A stretch of DNA of 64,000 bases from Nonomuraea spiralis. GTDB taxonomy: Bacteria; Actinomycetota; Actinomycetes; Streptosporangiales; Streptosporangiaceae. The position numbers were made by a program, and so were the translations under genes. Under the pieces are notes generated by a model. It made no database searches. It saw only the letters and a list, made by a program, of their open reading frames with translations, and was not told the origin of the DNA. The DNA lies in the NCBI RefSeq assembly GCF_014648435.1, contig NZ_BMRC01000006.1, forward strand, positions 186,001-250,000, in the 5' to 3' direction. Positions 51,900 through 59,099 of the stretch are shown here, piece by piece (position 1 is the stretch's first letter; each line of letters starts with the position of its first letter).

Positions 51900-52702
51900 G
51901 CGCCCTCCCCGGGCTGACGCAGCTGCTGGGTGTGACCCTGCTGCTGCGGCTGGGCCTGCTGCTGCGGCTGCCCCTGCTCGATGGCGCTCTTGGGCGCCGG
52001 GCCCTGGCCCAGCTCGGACTTCATCCGGGCCAGCTCCAGCTCGACGTCCATGCCGCCGCCCATGCGGTCGAGCTCGGCCTGGATGTCGTCGCCGCGGGTG
52101 CCGCTGAAGTCGTCGAGCGCGCCGCTGGCCAGCAGCTCGTCGATCGCCCCCGCGCGGGCCTGCATCTGCGCCGTCTTGTCCTCGGCGCGCTGGATCGCCA
52201 GGCCGACGTCGCCCATCTCCTCGGAGATGCCGGAGAACGCCTCGTTGATGCGCGTCTGCGCCTCGGCGGCGGTGTAGGTCGCCTTGATCGTCTCCTTCTT
52301 CGTACGGAAGGAGTCGACCTTGGCCTGCAGCCGCTGGGAAGCCGTGGTCAGCTTCTCCTCCTCGGCCTGCAGGTTGTCGTGCTGGACCTTGAGGTCGGCC
52401 ATCTGCCCCTGCAGATTGGACCGCCGCTGCAGGGCCTCACGCGCGAGGTCCTCGCGCCCGACGGACAGCGCCTTGCGGCCCTGGTCCTCGTAGCGCCTGG
52501 CCTGTGCCTCCAGGCCGTTGATCTGCAGTTCTACCCGCTTGCGCGAGGTGGCCACGTCGGCCACCCCTCGACGCACCTTCTGCAGCAACTCGAGCTGCCG
52601 CTGATAGGAGTAGTCAAGCGTCTCGCGCGGATCCTCCATCTTGTCCAGGGCCTTGTTGGCCTTGGACTTGAAGATCATCGAAAGTCTCTTCATCACGCTC
52701 AT
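51896..52702 (-). CDS. pspA: PspA/IM30 (ESCRT-III-like) membrane-stress protein
   Basis: A 268-residue coiled-coil protein. MKRLSMIFKSKANKALDKMEDP and YSYQRQLELLQKVRRGVADV at the N-terminus are the membrane-binding helix and first helix of PspA. The remainder is helical to about 235, then a Gln/Pro-rich low-complexity tail with repeated QPQQQ. It binds stressed membranes and forms scaffolds like ESCRT-III. It leads the operon pspA-pspAA-htpX-pspAB. A second in-frame ATG three codons on is also possible. Confidence 0.93.
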   Translation of the reverse strand: MSVMKRLSMIFKSKANKALDKMEDPRETLDYSYQRQLELLQKVRRGVADVATSRKRVELQINGLEAQARRYEDQGRKALSVGREDLAREALQRRSNLQGQMADLKVQHDNLQAEEEKLTTASQRLQAKVDSFRTKKETIKATYTAAEAQTRINEAFSGISEEMGDVGLAIQRAEDKTAQMQARAGAIDELLASGALDDFSGTRGDDIQAELDRMGGGMDVELELARMKSELGQGPAPKSAIEQGQPQQQAQPQQQGHTQQLRQPGEGA

Positions 52703-52814
52703 GCGCGTCGGCCGTCCCCTTCTAGGTCGTGCTGGTGTTCACCCAATGCAGCGCAGCCGCCTTGGGATTACCCTACGCATAACGCACGGGGGCGTCACTA
52801 AGTTGCAGTCCAGG

Positions 52815-52820
52815 TAGGGT
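52815..52820 (+). promoter_or_regulatory. -10 hexamer TAGGGT for the DUF3043 gene
   Basis: TAGGGT is followed by TGACGT and GTG 52827, a six-base leaderless spacing. Confidence 0.55.
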
Positions 52821-52826
52821 TGACGT

Positions 52827-53438
52827 GTGTTGCGACGCCGATCCCAAACCTCCGTGGACGACACCCCCGTCCCCGTTGACGATCCTAAGCCCCAGGGTAA
52901 AGGTCGTCCCACACCCAAGCGCCGGGATGCCGAGGGCAGACGACGCCAGCCGGTCTCCGCGCCGAAGGACCGCAAGGAGGCCTATCGGCAGATGCGGGCC
53001 AAGCAGGCCTCCGAGCGTGACCGGGCCCGCAAGGGCATGCTCGCAGGTGACGAGCGTTATCTTCCTGTTCGCGACAAGGGTCCGGCGCGCAAGTTCGCGC
53101 GCGACTGGGTCGACTCGCGGCGCCTGCCGAGCCAGTACTTCCTGCCGTTCTCGCTACTGATCCTGCTGGCGACCTGGGTGCCGTGGCCCATCGAGATCCG
53201 GGCCAAGGTGCTCAACATCGTGATCGCGGTCGGCTGGCCCATCATGATGGTCGGCGTCCTGTTCACCTCCGTCTACGTGGCGTGGAAGGTGAAGAAGGAG
53301 GTCGCGGCCAAGCTGCCCAACGAGAGCGTGAAGGGCGTCGGCTTCTACGCGGCCATGCGGGCCCTGCAGATCCGCAAGCTGCGTTTCCCGCCGCCCACGG
53401 TGCTGCCGGGCGGACGGCCCGCGCCGCCCAAGAAGTAG
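52827..53438 (+). CDS. DUF3043 membrane protein
   Basis: A 203-residue actinobacterial protein. A long basic N-terminus (KRRDAEGRRRQPVSAPKDRKE and RKFARDWVDSRR) precedes two hydrophobic segments (about 110-127 and 133-153) and a C-terminal basic region ending APPKK. The family has no known function. It is a single gene divergent from pspA, with a perfect hairpin after its stop. Confidence 0.88.
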   Translation: MLRRRSQTSVDDTPVPVDDPKPQGKGRPTPKRRDAEGRRRQPVSAPKDRKEAYRQMRAKQASERDRARKGMLAGDERYLPVRDKGPARKFARDWVDSRRLPSQYFLPFSLLILLATWVPWPIEIRAKVLNIVIAVGWPIMMVGVLFTSVYVAWKVKKEVAAKLPNESVKGVGFYAAMRALQIRKLRFPPPTVLPGGRPAPPKK

Positions 53439-53442
53439 TCCA

Positions 53443-53466
53443 GGTTTCCCGATTTTTCGGGAAACC
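53443..53466 (+). terminator. Hairpin terminator after the DUF3043 gene
   Basis: GGTTTCCCGA (53443-53452) pairs perfectly with TCGGGAAACC (53457-53466) around TTTT, four bases after the stop. Confidence 0.75.
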
Positions 53467-53486
53467 GCCTAATCGGCGACGCTCCG

Positions 53487-53518
53487 CGTGCCCATCACCG
53501 TTCCCGGTGGTGGGCACG
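53487..53518 (-). terminator. Hairpin terminator of the SMI1-like gene
   Basis: CGTGCCCATCACCG (53487-53500) pairs with CGGTGGTGGGCACG (53505-53518), one G-T pair, loop TTCC. It lies 38 bases beyond the leftward stop. Confidence 0.65.
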
Positions 53519-53556
53519 TGCGCGTCCCGGCGTGGCCCCGCGACGCGCGTCCCGGG

Positions 53557-54510
53557 TCAGCCCGCCGGCTTCCAGCGCAGGAGGCCGCCGCTGACCGCCG
53601 GGCGCCGGCCGTCGATCGTCCCGCCCCGTTCGAGGGCGTCGGCGACGGTCCGCAGCAGCGTGTACGACGACTTCAGCCGCCTGCCCGTCGCCCCGGTGAC
53701 CGTCCCGTCGGCCGAGCTCACGACCGCGTACGCGACGCCGCCGTCGGGGGCGGTGTAGGACAGGAACGGGATCAGCAGGCCGTCCCAGGAGCCGGGCTGG
53801 TCGCGGGCACACATCTCGCGCCAGGCGTCCCTCATGCCGCGGACCGTGAGGTGGGCGCGCGCTCCCGGGCGGAAGCCGAAGACGCCGGCCCCGCGCGAGC
53901 CGTTGTGGCGCAGCAGTGAGGCGCGCAGGGCGTCGGGGAAGTCCAGGCCCGTCTGCGATTCCGCCACCGCGATCGTGCGCGCCCTGACCGGGGCGCCCAG
54001 CGTGCGGTAGGTGCGGGGAGCGTGCGTCCTGAGCCAGCGTTCGATGCGCCGCCATTGGGCGTCCACGGCCCGCTTGACCTCGGGGGCGACCCTGCGGGGG
54101 TCGATCGGGCGGGGGCTGGGCGCGCAGTTGGGCGGGGTGGCCGTGGCCTGGGTGGCCGTGGCAGCGTCGGTGCGCGTGGCCTGGGCGGTCGTGGCCGGGG
54201 CGGTGGCGCGGGCCGTTGCCGCGGGCTCGGTCTTCGTCGCGGCCGCCTGCTGCTGCTCGGTGGCGGCGCGCGCGAGGGCCTGGGCGTCGCGCTGCTCCGT
54301 CGTACGGGTCAGGGCGAGCACCAGCGCGACGACCGCGACCGCGGCGACGACCAGCCACAGCAGGGCCGCCCTCCCGCCGCGGGCCCGCCGGACGGGCACG
54401 GGTACGGACGGCGGCGGCTCGGCCCTGGGCAGGCGGGCACGGCGGCGTAACCGCACCGCGAGGGCGATCAGGACGGCCGCGGTGAGAGCCTGGCGGACGA
54501 GCTTGAGCAC
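53557..54510 (-). CDS. Membrane-anchored SMI1/KNR4-like protein
   Basis: A 317-residue protein. A short hydrophobic start and a helix near 50-66 precede a Thr/Ala/Gln-rich spacer with TATQATAT-type repeats (about 70-125). The C-terminal domain (VDAQWRRIERWLRTHAP, IAVAESQTGLDFPDALRASL, then GVFGFRPGA) matches the SMI1/KNR4 fold, often an immunity protein in toxin systems, though no toxin gene is next to it. I move the start to GTG 54510 because TAGGGT lies seven bases before it; the longer reading from 54519 would begin within the -10. Confidence 0.7.
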   Translation of the reverse strand: MLKLVRQALTAAVLIALAVRLRRRARLPRAEPPPSVPVPVRRARGGRAALLWLVVAAVAVVALVLALTRTTEQRDAQALARAATEQQQAAATKTEPAATARATAPATTAQATRTDAATATQATATPPNCAPSPRPIDPRRVAPEVKRAVDAQWRRIERWLRTHAPRTYRTLGAPVRARTIAVAESQTGLDFPDALRASLLRHNGSRGAGVFGFRPGARAHLTVRGMRDAWREMCARDQPGSWDGLLIPFLSYTAPDGGVAYAVVSSADGTVTGATGRRLKSSYTLLRTVADALERGGTIDGRRPAVSGGLLRWKPAG

Positions 54511-54517
54511 GTCGCGC

Positions 54518-54523
54518 ACCCTA
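54518..54523 (-). promoter_or_regulatory. -10 hexamer TAGGGT for the SMI1-like gene
   Basis: TAGGGT, read leftward, is followed by GCGCGAC and GTG 54510. Confidence 0.5.
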
Positions 54524-54553
54524 TCCCGAAACCAATCGGTTCATGTGACGCCT

Positions 54554-54559
54554 TAAGGT
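54554..54559 (+). promoter_or_regulatory. -10 hexamer TAAGGT for the aldo/keto reductase
   Basis: TAAGGT is followed by CGGACGT and ATG 54567. It is back to back with the SMI1-like promoter 30 bases away. Confidence 0.55.
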
Positions 54560-54566
54560 CGGACGT

Positions 54567-55565
54567 ATGGAATTCCGACACCTCGGTCGTAGCGGTCTCA
54601 AGGTCAGCGAGATCAGCTACGGCAACTGGCTCACCCACGGCTCCCAGGTCGAGGAGGACGCCGCCAAGCTGTGCGTGCAGGCGGCGCTCGACGAGGGCAT
54701 CACCACCTTCGACACCGCCGACGTCTACGCGGGGACGAAAGCCGAGGAGGTGCTCGGCCGGGCGCTGAAGGGCGTCCGCAGGGAGTCGCTGGAGATCTTC
54801 ACCAAGGTCTACTGGCCCACCGGCCCCGGCCAGAACGACCGCGGTCTGTCCCGCAAGCACGTCACCGAGTCGATCAACAACTCGCTGCGCCGCCTGCAGA
54901 CCGACTACGTCGACCTCTACCAGGCCCACCGCTTCGACAACGAGACGCCGCTGGAGGAGACGCTCAAGACGTTCGACGACCTCGTACGCCAGGGCAAGGT
55001 GCTCTACGTCGGCGTCAGCGAGTGGACGGCCGACCAGATCGCCAGGGCCCTGAAGATCGCCGACGAGATGGGCTTCGACCGGATCGTGTCGAACCAGCCC
55101 CAGTACTCGATGCTCTGGCGGGTCATCGAGGCCGAGATCGTGCCGCTGAGCGAGCGCGAGGGCGTCGGCCAGATCGTCTGGTCGCCGATCGCGCAGGGCG
55201 TGCTCACCGGCAAGTACCTGCCCGGGCAGCAGCCCCCGCAGGGCTCGCGGGCGACCGACGCGAGCGGCAGCGCCATGATCGCGCGTTACATGAACGACGA
55301 CGTGCTCGCCCGCGTCCAGGAGCTCAAGCCGATCGCCGCCGACCTCGGTCTGACCATGGCCCAGCTCGCAGTGGCGTGGGTGCTGCAGAACCCGAACGTC
55401 TCCAGCGCCATCGTCGGCGCCACCCGCCCCGAGCAGGTGCGCGACAACGTCAAGGCCGCCGGCGTCAAGCTGGAGGACGAGGTGCTGAAGCGCATCGACG
55501 ACGTCCTCGGCACGGTCGTGGAGCGCGACCCCGCCAAGACGGTCAGCCCGAGCACCCGTCCGTAG
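54567..55565 (+). CDS. Aldo/keto reductase (Kv-beta-like)
   Basis: A 332-residue oxidoreductase. MEFRHLGRSGLKVSEISYGN and TFDTADVYAGTKAEEVLGRALKG carry the catalytic Asp and Tyr; FTKVYWP has the Lys, DLYQAHRFD the His, and SAIVGATRPEQVRDN the cofactor loop. It resembles the YghZ/voltage-gated-channel-beta-like branch. Start ATG 54567 is leaderless, with no ribosome site. A classical terminator follows. Substrate unknown. Confidence 0.9.
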   Translation: MEFRHLGRSGLKVSEISYGNWLTHGSQVEEDAAKLCVQAALDEGITTFDTADVYAGTKAEEVLGRALKGVRRESLEIFTKVYWPTGPGQNDRGLSRKHVTESINNSLRRLQTDYVDLYQAHRFDNETPLEETLKTFDDLVRQGKVLYVGVSEWTADQIARALKIADEMGFDRIVSNQPQYSMLWRVIEAEIVPLSEREGVGQIVWSPIAQGVLTGKYLPGQQPPQGSRATDASGSAMIARYMNDDVLARVQELKPIAADLGLTMAQLAVAWVLQNPNVSSAIVGATRPEQVRDNVKAAGVKLEDEVLKRIDDVLGTVVERDPAKTVSPSTRP

Positions 55566-55581
55566 CGCGGGCCGCGAAAAG

Positions 55582-55620
55582 CCCCTTGAGCCACAATGCG
55601 CTCAAGGGGTTTTTTCTTTT
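55582..55620 (+). terminator. Classical Rho-independent terminator
   Basis: CCCCTTGAGC (55582-55591) pairs with GCTCAAGGGG (55600-55609), followed by a T run to 55620. An A run on the other side lets it serve the convergent small gene too. Confidence 0.9.
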
Positions 55621-55627
55621 CCGGGAA

Positions 55628-55834
55628 TCACTCGGGGCGCAATGACAATCCCGTGTATTCGACGCGGTCCTCGTCGAGCAGCGCCACCCGCTCGACTCCG
55701 GCTTCGAGCAGGTCACGCCAGTTCTCCCCGAGCCAGGATTCCGCGTCGGCCTGGCTCGGGAACACCTCTCGCGGCAAAGGGCGTTCGGTCACCTCACCAC
55801 CATTTGCATTTTCATAACGCCACCGCCATGTCAT
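55628..55834 (-). CDS. Small conserved-looking soluble protein
   Basis: A 68-residue acidic protein with many aromatic residues: MTWRWRYENANGGEVTERPL, then PSQADAESWLGENWRDLLEAG. ATG 55834 lies 8 bases after AAGGAG, a strong ribosome site. The longer reading of this frame upstream is not supported. I recall proteins of this kind as common, uncharacterised actinomycete ORFs, but assign no function. Confidence 0.75.
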   Translation of the reverse strand: MTWRWRYENANGGEVTERPLPREVFPSQADAESWLGENWRDLLEAGVERVALLDEDRVEYTGLSLRPE

Positions 55835-55918
55835 GCCATACGCTCCTTTTCCGCGGGTTCGCCGGCGCGTTCCCTCCGACCGCACTGGAACCCTACTCCC
55901 GAGCTCGGAGGTCCATCG

Positions 55919-56164
55919 ATGCCGCGCGCGTGCCGTGTTGCGGCCGGGGTCGGCGTGGGGGCGTCCGTCTTGGTTCTTCTCCCCCTCTCCGGTGCTCGCC
56001 TCACCCTTGCGTCGGATGGTGGCGGCTTGTCGGGTGGGTTGCCGGTGCTGTCGGTGGGAGGTGGTGCGGGTGCGCTGCTGCTGTTCGGCGCCGCCGCCTG
56101 GGCGGCCACCAGGCGCCGCGCCGGCACCCCTCGCAGAGAACGCCCCCCGACCATCGCTTGCTGA
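55919..56164 (+). CDS. Small predicted secreted or membrane protein
   Basis: An 81-residue ORF starting seven bases after GGAGG. A signal-like segment (7-24), a Gly/Ser-rich middle and a hydrophobic stretch (about 48-63) followed by TRRRAGTPRRE are visible. LPVLS before the hydrophobic stretch is only loosely like a sorting signal. Third-position GC is lower than in the neighbours, so it may not be a real gene. Confidence 0.45.
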   Translation: MPRACRVAAGVGVGASVLVLLPLSGARLTLASDGGGLSGGLPVLSVGGGAGALLLFGAAAWAATRRRAGTPRRERPPTIAC

Positions 56165-56423
56165 GGCCCCTCCAGCTCGAAGACGTCCACCCGACAAGCC
56201 CTCGCGCCCGGCAACCCCTCCCCCGGCTCCAAGCCCCCCGGCCTGGCAGCCCCTCTGCTCCCGCCCAAGCGCCCGTCCCCGGCAGGCCCCTCTCGGGCCA
56301 GGCGCCCGCTCCCGTGCGCCTGCATTCGGTGCCTTCCCCTCTGGTGGGGAGGGGCTGGGTCCGTTCAGGCGCTTCTGGGGGCGAGCGGCCCATGGCTGAG
56401 CGGGCCCGGGCTCTGGTGGTCGG
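56165..56423. other. C-rich gap upstream of cobU
   Basis: About 260 bases, pyrimidine-rich, with scattered GGCCCCTC and GGCAGGC-like repeats and a weak CCCCTC/GGGGAGGGG hairpin near 56335-56360. I looked for the B12-box and other conserved pieces of a cobalamin riboswitch and do not see them. No gene is convincing. Confidence 0.4.
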
Positions 56424-56429
56424 TAGCCT
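56424..56429 (+). promoter_or_regulatory. -10 hexamer TAGCCT for cobU
   Basis: TAGCCT is followed by seven bases and GTG 56437, consistent with a leaderless message. Confidence 0.45.
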
Positions 56430-56436
56430 CTGGGCG

Positions 56437-57456
56437 GTGAAGCTTCTTTTCTCCGGGACCGCTGGTGAGGCCGGGTGGCCGGTGCCGGGGTGCCCGTGTG
56501 CCTCGTGCGTACGGCTTCCCCCTGGGCATCGCCGTCCCTTCGAGCTGGTCGTGGACGACGTCGCGCGGTTCCCGTTCAGCGGTGCCGGCGCGTTCGGCGG
56601 TGGGCTGGGGATGGTGTGTCCCGATGGCCGGGCGGTGTTGTGCCTGCCTCCTGGCCGCGAGCCCCCGGCCGGCGGCCCGGCCCGGTACGACGCGGTCGTG
56701 CTCGACCTGCTCGACCGCCCGCAGCGGCTCGGCGAACTGCGCCGGGCGGGGCTGGCCGACGACCGGACCCTGGTGGTGGCCGCCTGGCTGGATCACCGCG
56801 TCCGGTCGGAGGAGGAGCTGGCCAGACGGCTGCGGCTCTGGGGAGCGGTGGCCGTACCGGACGGGACGGTTCTGGAGGGCGACAGGGCGGAGGCCGTACC
56901 GGACGGGACGGTTCTCGGGGGTGGTGGGCGGGAGGTGCCGGCGCGGCGGGTGTTGTTGCTCGGTGGGGCGAGGTCGGGCAAGTCGGCCGAGGCCGAGCTG
57001 CGGCTGGCGGCCGAGCCGTACGTCACCTATGTCGCCACCGGCGGCGACGGCGCGGCGGACGGCGAGTGGGCGGCGCGGGTACGGGCGCACCGGGAACGGC
57101 GGCCCGCCCATTGGGACACGGTCGAGACGACGGACCTGGCGGCGGTCATCGGGGCGGCCAGGACGCCGCTGCTGATCGACGGGCTGGGCACGTGGGTGGC
57201 GGCGGTGTTCGACGAGTGCGGGGCATGGGAGGGCGAGCGCGCGCCCGTGGCGGCACGCTGCGCGGAGCTGGTCGCGGCCTGGCGTGCCACGCCGGTGCCG
57301 CTCGTGGCGGTCTCGGACGAGGTGGGGATGGGCGTGGTGCCCGCCACGTCCGCCGGACGGGCCTTCAGGGACGTCCTCGGCCGCCTCAACGAGCAACTGG
57401 CCGCCGAGTCCGAGTACGTCGCGCTGGTGGTCGCGGGACGCCTGCTGGAGCTCTGA
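56437..57456 (+). CDS. cobU: Bifunctional adenosylcobinamide kinase/guanylyltransferase with N-terminal Cys-rich extension
   Basis: A 339-residue cobalamin enzyme that phosphorylates adenosylcobinamide and transfers GMP to it. The CobU domain starts near 165 with Walker A GGARSGKS, then YVTYVATGG and VSDEVGMGVVPATSAGRAFRD. Residues 1-150 are an extra module beginning VKLLFSGTAGEAGWPVPGCP and containing GCPCASC, resembling the start of a metallo-beta-lactamase fold but without the HxHxDH motif. Two nearly identical 14-codon units lie in the linker. GTG 56437 fits the -10 spacing. CobS is encoded 0.9 kb downstream. Confidence 0.85.
   Translation: MKLLFSGTAGEAGWPVPGCPCASCVRLPPGHRRPFELVVDDVARFPFSGAGAFGGGLGMVCPDGRAVLCLPPGREPPAGGPARYDAVVLDLLDRPQRLGELRRAGLADDRTLVVAAWLDHRVRSEEELARRLRLWGAVAVPDGTVLEGDRAEAVPDGTVLGGGGREVPARRVLLLGGARSGKSAEAELRLAAEPYVTYVATGGDGAADGEWAARVRAHRERRPAHWDTVETTDLAAVIGAARTPLLIDGLGTWVAAVFDECGAWEGERAPVAARCAELVAAWRATPVPLVAVSDEVGMGVVPATSAGRAFRDVLGRLNEQLAAESEYVALVVAGRLLEL
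56851..56915 (+). repeat. Direct repeat, 23 bp, period 42 bp, in cobU
   Basis: The same 23 bases occur at 56851-56873 and 56893-56915, encoding AVPDGTVL twice. The 42-base period keeps the frame, as expected for a recent in-frame duplication. Confidence 0.85.
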
Positions 57457-57503
57457 CCCGAAGCCGTGATGTCTCGAAGCCCCGAAACCCCGAGCCGCGG
57501 GGG

Positions 57504-58304
57504 CTACGGGCGTACGGCTCGGGCGTACCAGCGGCCGTCGAGGCGGTCGACGGCCAGCGGGCGGCCGAAGCAGTCGGACAGGTTGTCGGGGGTGAGCACC
57601 TCCGACACCGGCCCGGCGGCCAGCACCCGGGCGTCGCGCATGAGCAGCGCGTGCGTGGTGGTCGCGGGCACCTCCTCCAGGTGGTGGGTCACCGTCACCG
57701 TGGTCAGGACCGGCCGGGTCTCGGCCAGGTGCTCGACGGCGGTGATGAGGTCCTCGCGCGCCGGCAGGTCGAGCCCGGCGAACGGCTCGTCGAGCAGCAG
57801 CACGGCCGGTTCGGCCATGAGCGCCCTGGCCACCCTGACCCGGGCCCGCTCCCCTTGGGAGCACACCCGGAACGGGCGTTCGGCCAGGTCCTTGCAGCCC
57901 AGGTCGGCCAGCAGGCGGGTGGCGCGCTCGCGTTCGGCGTCGCCGTACTTGTCCCACAGCGGGACGCTGGTACCGGTGTGGCCGGTGAGGACGACGGTGT
58001 GGGCGGTGGCGCCCTCCTGCTCCATCAGCTCCTCGTCGATCAGCCGCTGGCTGGCCGCGACCAGGCCGATGTGGCGGCGCAGCTCCCGCAGGTCGATCCG
58101 GCCGAGCCGGTGGCCGAGCACGCTGACCGTGCCCTCGCTCGGGTGCCGCACCGCCCCCGCCAGCGAGAGCAGGGTGGTCTTGCCCGCGCCGTTGGGGCCG
58201 AGGATCACCCAGTGGTCGCCGTACGCCACCTGCCAGTCGATGCCGTCGAGCAGCGTTTTGCCGACAACCCGGACACCTACACCTTCGAGTTCAAGCACGT
58301 GCAT
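57504..58304 (-). CDS. Stand-alone ABC-type ATPase
   Basis: A 266-residue ATP-binding cassette. Walker A LGPNGAGKTTLL, signature variant CSQGERARVRVARAL (in place of LSGGQ), Walker B AVLLLDEPFAGLD and the switch VTHHLEEVP are all visible. There is no permease beside it. It resembles the ModF/YlmA-like soluble branch. ATG 58304 is preferred because TAATGT lies seven bases upstream; GTG 58313 would lie in the -10. Lying between cobU and cobS, it may or may not be related to cobalamin. Confidence 0.83.
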   Translation of the reverse strand: MHVLELEGVGVRVVGKTLLDGIDWQVAYGDHWVILGPNGAGKTTLLSLAGAVRHPSEGTVSVLGHRLGRIDLRELRRHIGLVAASQRLIDEELMEQEGATAHTVVLTGHTGTSVPLWDKYGDAERERATRLLADLGCKDLAERPFRVCSQGERARVRVARALMAEPAVLLLDEPFAGLDLPAREDLITAVEHLAETRPVLTTVTVTHHLEEVPATTTHALLMRDARVLAAGPVSEVLTPDNLSDCFGRPLAVDRLDGRWYARAVRP

Positions 58305-58311
58305 TCCCGTC

Positions 58312-58317
58312 ACATTA
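58312..58317 (-). promoter_or_regulatory. -10 hexamer TAATGT for the ABC ATPase
   Basis: TAATGT, read leftward, ends seven bases before ATG 58304. Confidence 0.5.
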
Positions 58318-58325
58318 GTCGGCCC

Positions 58326-58331
58326 TAGGAT
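58326..58331 (+). promoter_or_regulatory. -10 hexamer TAGGAT for cobS
   Basis: TAGGAT ends eight bases before ATG 58340. Only 8 bp separate it from the divergent -10 of the ABC ATPase, so the two promoters must overlap. Confidence 0.5.
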
Positions 58332-58339
58332 CGGTCGTT

Positions 58340-59083
58340 ATGCGGCTTGCTGAGCTGACCCATGGGTTGCGCTTCGCGATCGGCACGCTCAGCGCCGTTC
58401 CCGTACGGGTCGAACGGGTGGACCGGGAGGTCGCCGGGCGGGCCATGGTGGCGGCTCCCGCGGTGGGGCTGGCGCTCGGCGCGGCGGCCGGGCTGCCCCT
58501 GCTGCTGCCGGGGCCGCCGCTGCTGGGCGCGGCGCTCGCGCTCGGGCTGCTGGCCGTGCTCACCCGCGGGCTGCACCTGGACGGGCTGGCCGATCTCGCC
58601 GACGGACTGGGCAGCGGCAAGCCCGCCGCCGCGGCCCTCGACATCATGAAAAAGTCAGACATCGGGCCGTTCGGGGTGATGACGCTGGTCATCACGCTGC
58701 TCGTCCAGGCGGCGGCGCTGACCGGGACGGGCTACGCCGCCCTGGTGACCGCCTGCGTGGCCGGGCGGCTGGCGCTCACCTGGGCCTGCCGGGCGAGCGT
58801 GCCCGCCGCGCGTCCCGGTGGGCTGGGGGCGATGGTCGCGGGCACCGTGAGCGACCTCGCGGCCTGGCTCACCACGCTGGCCGCCCTCGTGGTGACGGCC
58901 GGGCTGGGGCTGGCGGCCGGGACGTGGGTCCCGCCGTTCGCGCTGGCGGCCGGGCTGGGGGCGGCGCTGCTGCTGCTCCGGCACGCCCGGCGGCGGCTCG
59001 GCGGCATCACCGGCGACGTGCTCGGCGCGCTGGTGGAGACCGGTACGGCGACCGCCCTCGCGGTGTCCGCGCTGGCGGCCTGA
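58340..59083 (+). CDS. cobS: Adenosylcobinamide-GDP ribazoletransferase (cobalamin synthase)
   Basis: A 247-residue membrane enzyme that joins alpha-ribazole to adenosylcobinamide-GDP in the last assembly step of cobalamin. HLDGLADLADGLGS is the acidic metal-binding motif, then MKKSDIGPFGV, and GGITGDVLGA near the C-terminus. About six hydrophobic segments follow. The start is leaderless. It works after CobU. CobT is not in the window. Confidence 0.93.
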   Translation: MRLAELTHGLRFAIGTLSAVPVRVERVDREVAGRAMVAAPAVGLALGAAAGLPLLLPGPPLLGAALALGLLAVLTRGLHLDGLADLADGLGSGKPAAAALDIMKKSDIGPFGVMTLVITLLVQAAALTGTGYAALVTACVAGRLALTWACRASVPAARPGGLGAMVAGTVSDLAAWLTTLAALVVTAGLGLAAGTWVPPFALAAGLGAALLLLRHARRRLGGITGDVLGALVETGTATALAVSALAA

Positions 59084-59099
59084 CCCGTACGCGGGACGT

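Noticed and set aside
56165..56436. Cobalamin riboswitch upstream of cobU
   Set aside because: Looked for the B12 box and flanking conserved segments and found none; the region is only C-rich.
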